In this document: positions 61,647 to 64,000 of the stretch, one piece after another | Position numbering within the stretch: the first letter of the stretch is position 1 | How the letters are laid out: every line of letters starts with the position of its first letter | Assembly: GCA_947172415.1 (NCBI GenBank) | Contig: OX359194.1 | Location: forward strand, 5,580,001 to 5,644,000 | Origin: Chondrosia reniformis | Taxonomy: Eukaryota; Porifera; Demospongiae; Chondrillida; Chondrillidae | Direction: 5' to 3' | Length of the DNA: 64,000 bases | Made by a program: the position numbers and the translations under genes | Notes under the pieces: model-generated | What the model was told of the DNA's origin: nothing | Database searches by the model: none | The model's input: the letters and a program-made list of their open reading frames with translations, nothing else

Positions 61647-62759
61647 TTAATGTATGTAGATTTCAAGCATCTCCAAGTAGATATCTTCGTCATTCAACGG
61701 TCCACTGCTCCCACACAATCTAACTTCAATGTCATCATCAGTTTCCATTGGAAGTTCTCTACAAAACCAAGGCATTCCAGACTGACTACAGCAGCTGTTA
61801 TCAACTCCACATCCTTCTCCATCCCAAAGTGGATCATTAGTGTAAACAGTATTGCTATAACCTCCAGTAGCCCCAGACTCACAGTAATAGTGATCTCTTA
61901 CAAATGATGGAGGAGATGGTCCAGGATGTTTAGCACAGGGACAGTTGTAATCTTGATAGTCATAATCATCAGTGAGCCCAACTGCATAAGTCCAAATGTG
62001 CTTACGGGGAAATCCATGAGTGATAGAAATACCATCTACATAGTAAGAGTTGATATTATCTGATACTTCTTCATGAAAGCCATCCATACTAAAATACTGA
62101 TATCCAACTGCCTGTCCACAGACACGTTTGTATCTCTTTCCATATGTACTGAATACAGCAGACACACATCCTGAACTAGGTCTGGCACAGAATTTCCTAG
62201 GAGAGGTAATCTGTCTATAAGGAGTGGGGCACTGTGCACTGGGTTGAGTCATGTTTATGTGGGCCACTCTCATCCATCCTCCCTTGACTCCACAATGCCA
62301 TGTCTCCATATCACAATAGACCTGCCTTGTGTGCTGGACTCCATTGAGCTGAGCATACAACCAGTAGTATCCAGTGGCTGCTCCTGGATCACTTTGATAA
62401 ATGTCCAGACAGCAGTTGGCAGGATTACCAGATGACCTACCAATTGTTCCAGGAGAAGTAGTAGATTGATGTTGTTGTTGAGTGTAGTTTTGTAGTGTGT
62501 CAGTAAGAATCTGTTTGAGTTGTTGTGTAATGTCATTCTTGAATTCCTTTGCTTGAGAATAGGAGATGTGGCCTTTTCCAGGGGGCCCAGGCATTCCATC
62601 CCTCCCATCTCTTCCAGGAGGTCCTTGTAGAAGAGTGCAAGTGTTCTCCTGATCGGTAGACTGTCTCTTTGCTCTTGAGAGAGGAAGGTCATTAATCAAG
62701 GCAATGCTGCAGTGGATCATCAGTGTGAGGACAGTCAATGCTGCCATCTTGTAGGTCAT
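61647..62759 (-). CDS. short-chain collagen-like secreted protein, copy 3
   Basis: 370 aa, no introns, start at 62759. Same order of parts as copies 1 and 2: signal peptide, RAKR, Gly-X-Y block (PPGKG at its end), helical segment, cysteine-rich C-terminal domain. It is the most changed in the variable stretches (HEEVSDNINSYYVDG, DDYDYQDYNCPCAKHPGP, SGATGGYSNTVY), while the first 220 residues are almost the same as copy 1. The conserved cysteines remain. Confidence 0.8.
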   Translation of the reverse strand: MTYKMAALTVLTLMIHCSIALINDLPLSRAKRQSTDQENTCTLLQGPPGRDGRDGMPGPPGKGHISYSQAKEFKNDITQQLKQILTDTLQNYTQQQHQSTTSPGTIGRSSGNPANCCLDIYQSDPGAATGYYWLYAQLNGVQHTRQVYCDMETWHCGVKGGWMRVAHINMTQPSAQCPTPYRQITSPRKFCARPSSGCVSAVFSTYGKRYKRVCGQAVGYQYFSMDGFHEEVSDNINSYYVDGISITHGFPRKHIWTYAVGLTDDYDYQDYNCPCAKHPGPSPPSFVRDHYYCESGATGGYSNTVYTNDPLWDGEGCGVDNSCCSQSGMPWFCRELPMETDDDIEVRLCGSSGPLNDEDIYLEMLEIYIH

Positions 62760-62849
62760 ATTCATCAAAGTAACAACTGGAGCATTTGTGGTGTTTTGGT
62801 GAAGGAGGGCCACTTTTATAAGAAATGTCAAATCTATGGTCACATGTAC

Positions 62850-63515
62850 TGTATGAGGTTTAATAGTTTAGAGTCACTAATTATGAAGTGACAATCTTCT
62901 AACCAAATCAGTGCCGGATTAATAAATATCATTACACTTACTGTAATAAGGACTATATAATTCACTAATGCCATTTTTAACAATGAATTCTTGAATGTTT
63001 AGTTTGCCAGTGCTACTATATAGTAGTATTTTCAATTAAGTGAAGTACCTTTTTCCTGCAATAGTATAAAGTATCCAAGTAGCAAGTAGTATTCTTGTGT
63101 GTAAGGTGTATGAGTGAAATCTTTTCTACTATTGATATCTGCTTAAGGTATCTTCCTCTATTAAAGACAGCTACATTAGCAAACCTAATCTTCCTGTTAG
63201 ATAGTATATAGTGTAGGTACAGAGGAATTTATAGATTGGTTTATTCGGTGTACTTAGAAACTAATAATACCAGTCTATCATTTTATCAATGGATTGTGTA
63301 AAGAGAGCTATATTAAATAACTTTTACATTCCTTAATGCCAAATGTGCTTATTGAAGCATGTCATAAGGATAGACTTAGTGGTGTGCATGTCTGTAGTAC
63401 ACATAAAACTATTCACTGTATCATCTTCTAGGTAAGGTCCTATAGATGAACTGCGTATATACCTGTGCTCGTTTCCAATTGATTATGTATTTTAACACCT
63501 CTCATCATATGACTG
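62850..63515. other. non-coding stretch upstream of collagen-like copy 3
   Basis: AT-rich, with parts similar to 57440-58000 upstream of copy 1 (for example TGGATTGTGTAAAGA and GAAGCATGTC). No gene seen. Confidence 0.5.
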
Positions 63516-63519
63516 TGAG

Positions 63520-63660
63520 TTTACACTACTCACTCCTGGAGGAGTACAATCACTTGAAATGGGTGGAACAAGGCGACTTGTTAGGAAACTGGAACCTCCT
63601 TTTATAGTAGCTACTCAAAAATATCCTTATGCCAGGAAGTCTATCATAACACAGTGGCAG
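63520..63660 (+). CDS. candidate exon, unknown product
   Basis: An open stretch with protein-like composition (TPGGVQSLEMGGTRRLVRKL, then EPPFIVATQKYPYARKS) lies between an AG at about 63518-63519 and a GTAATT donor at 63661. I do not recognise the family. It could be an exon of a gene continuing to the right, perhaps a later ECM29 exon, but it does not match the ECM29 segment I would expect next. Confidence 0.25.
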
Positions 63661-63669
63661 GTAATTGGT

Positions 63670-64000
63670 TGCCTATACCATCTATCCCAGACTAAATTCA
63701 CAGCAATTGCTTCTTTTTTCATAGTGATGAGTGAGAATAATTGTCTTTAGTCTCACTGCGCTATTTACAGTAAAAAGGGAAACCCATTTAGAGTAATGGT
63801 CTATACCTGACCAAATATGTACTTTCAGCACAAAGATTATATATTCTTTTCAGGTCAATGGTTTCAGCTAGTGACGTTCATAGTTTTTCAAGACCTGATC
63901 ATGTCTCCATGAGTAGCGCCCATCATTTAGATCTATAGGAGTAATGGTTGAATATATGCCTTAGTGTTAACTGAACCACACACATATGTAGGTGAGAGAT
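63670..64000. other. right end of the window, nothing recognised
   Basis: No coding motif, repeat or RNA gene could be supported. Confidence 0.4.

Noticed and set aside
61650-61907. Plus-strand ORFs opposite the collagen-like genes (also 56718-56909, 60084-60275, 62244-62435)
   Set aside because: They are shadows of strongly conserved minus-strand coding sequence and carry no domain.

Overview
The window looks like nuclear DNA of an early-branching animal, most likely a demosponge; I would guess Amphimedon queenslandica, but that is inference. It is AT-rich, has many short GT-AG introns, and carries receptor tyrosine phosphatases with large fibronectin-III ectodomains, short secreted collagen-like proteins and an ECM29 orthologue. 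Nothing looks prokaryotic in layout, and I saw no tRNA, rRNA or CRISPR.

Region 1 (1-42.5 kb, plus strand) holds a cluster of related adhesion-receptor genes. First comes the 3' end of a gene encoding FN3-FN3-EGF-Calx-beta (299-2538, with its own stop and AATAAA). Two tandem receptor-type protein tyrosine phosphatases (RPTPs) follow: gene A (2790-17724, 34 exons traced) and gene B (20247-42464, 43 exons traced). Both read signal peptide, Ig, many FN3-like domains, one membrane helix, an active-looking PTP D1 and a pseudophosphatase D2. My exon model of gene B sums to exactly 9096 coding bases (3031 aa plus stop) with no frame break. Gene A follows the same exon plan but has four frame lesions, all in the ectodomain, while its phosphatase half is intact. 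Gene B has amplified a three-exon ectodomain module to four copies; gene A has one. Some blocks, introns included, are nearly identical between the genes, which points to gene conversion.

Region 2 (42.5-54 kb) has a divergent pair. On the minus strand (43054-44313) is an intronless secreted thiaminase I-like protein that keeps the family's Cys and Glu motifs. On the plus strand is the N-terminal part (15 exons, 566 codons) of the proteasome adaptor ECM29/ECPAS. In ECM29 the last 30 bases of exon 14 plus its splice donor have expanded into a 45-bp minisatellite of 69 units (50373-53490).

Region 3 (55-63 kb, minus strand) has three near-identical intronless genes for short collagen-like secreted proteins and a fourth copy broken by an internal deletion. 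They lie downstream of the last recognised ECM29 exon, possibly inside a long ECM29 intron whose far end is outside the window.

Mobile and repeat DNA is plentiful in introns: two or three MITE-like inverted-repeat elements, a roughly 240-bp interspersed repeat present at least seven times, a roughly 0.53-kb insertion in one of the amplified modules, a CATACACA microsatellite, and a scattered set of short elements whose centre resembles a hammerhead ribozyme core. Several of those elements are enclosed by inverted repeats and one by a 14-bp direct repeat.
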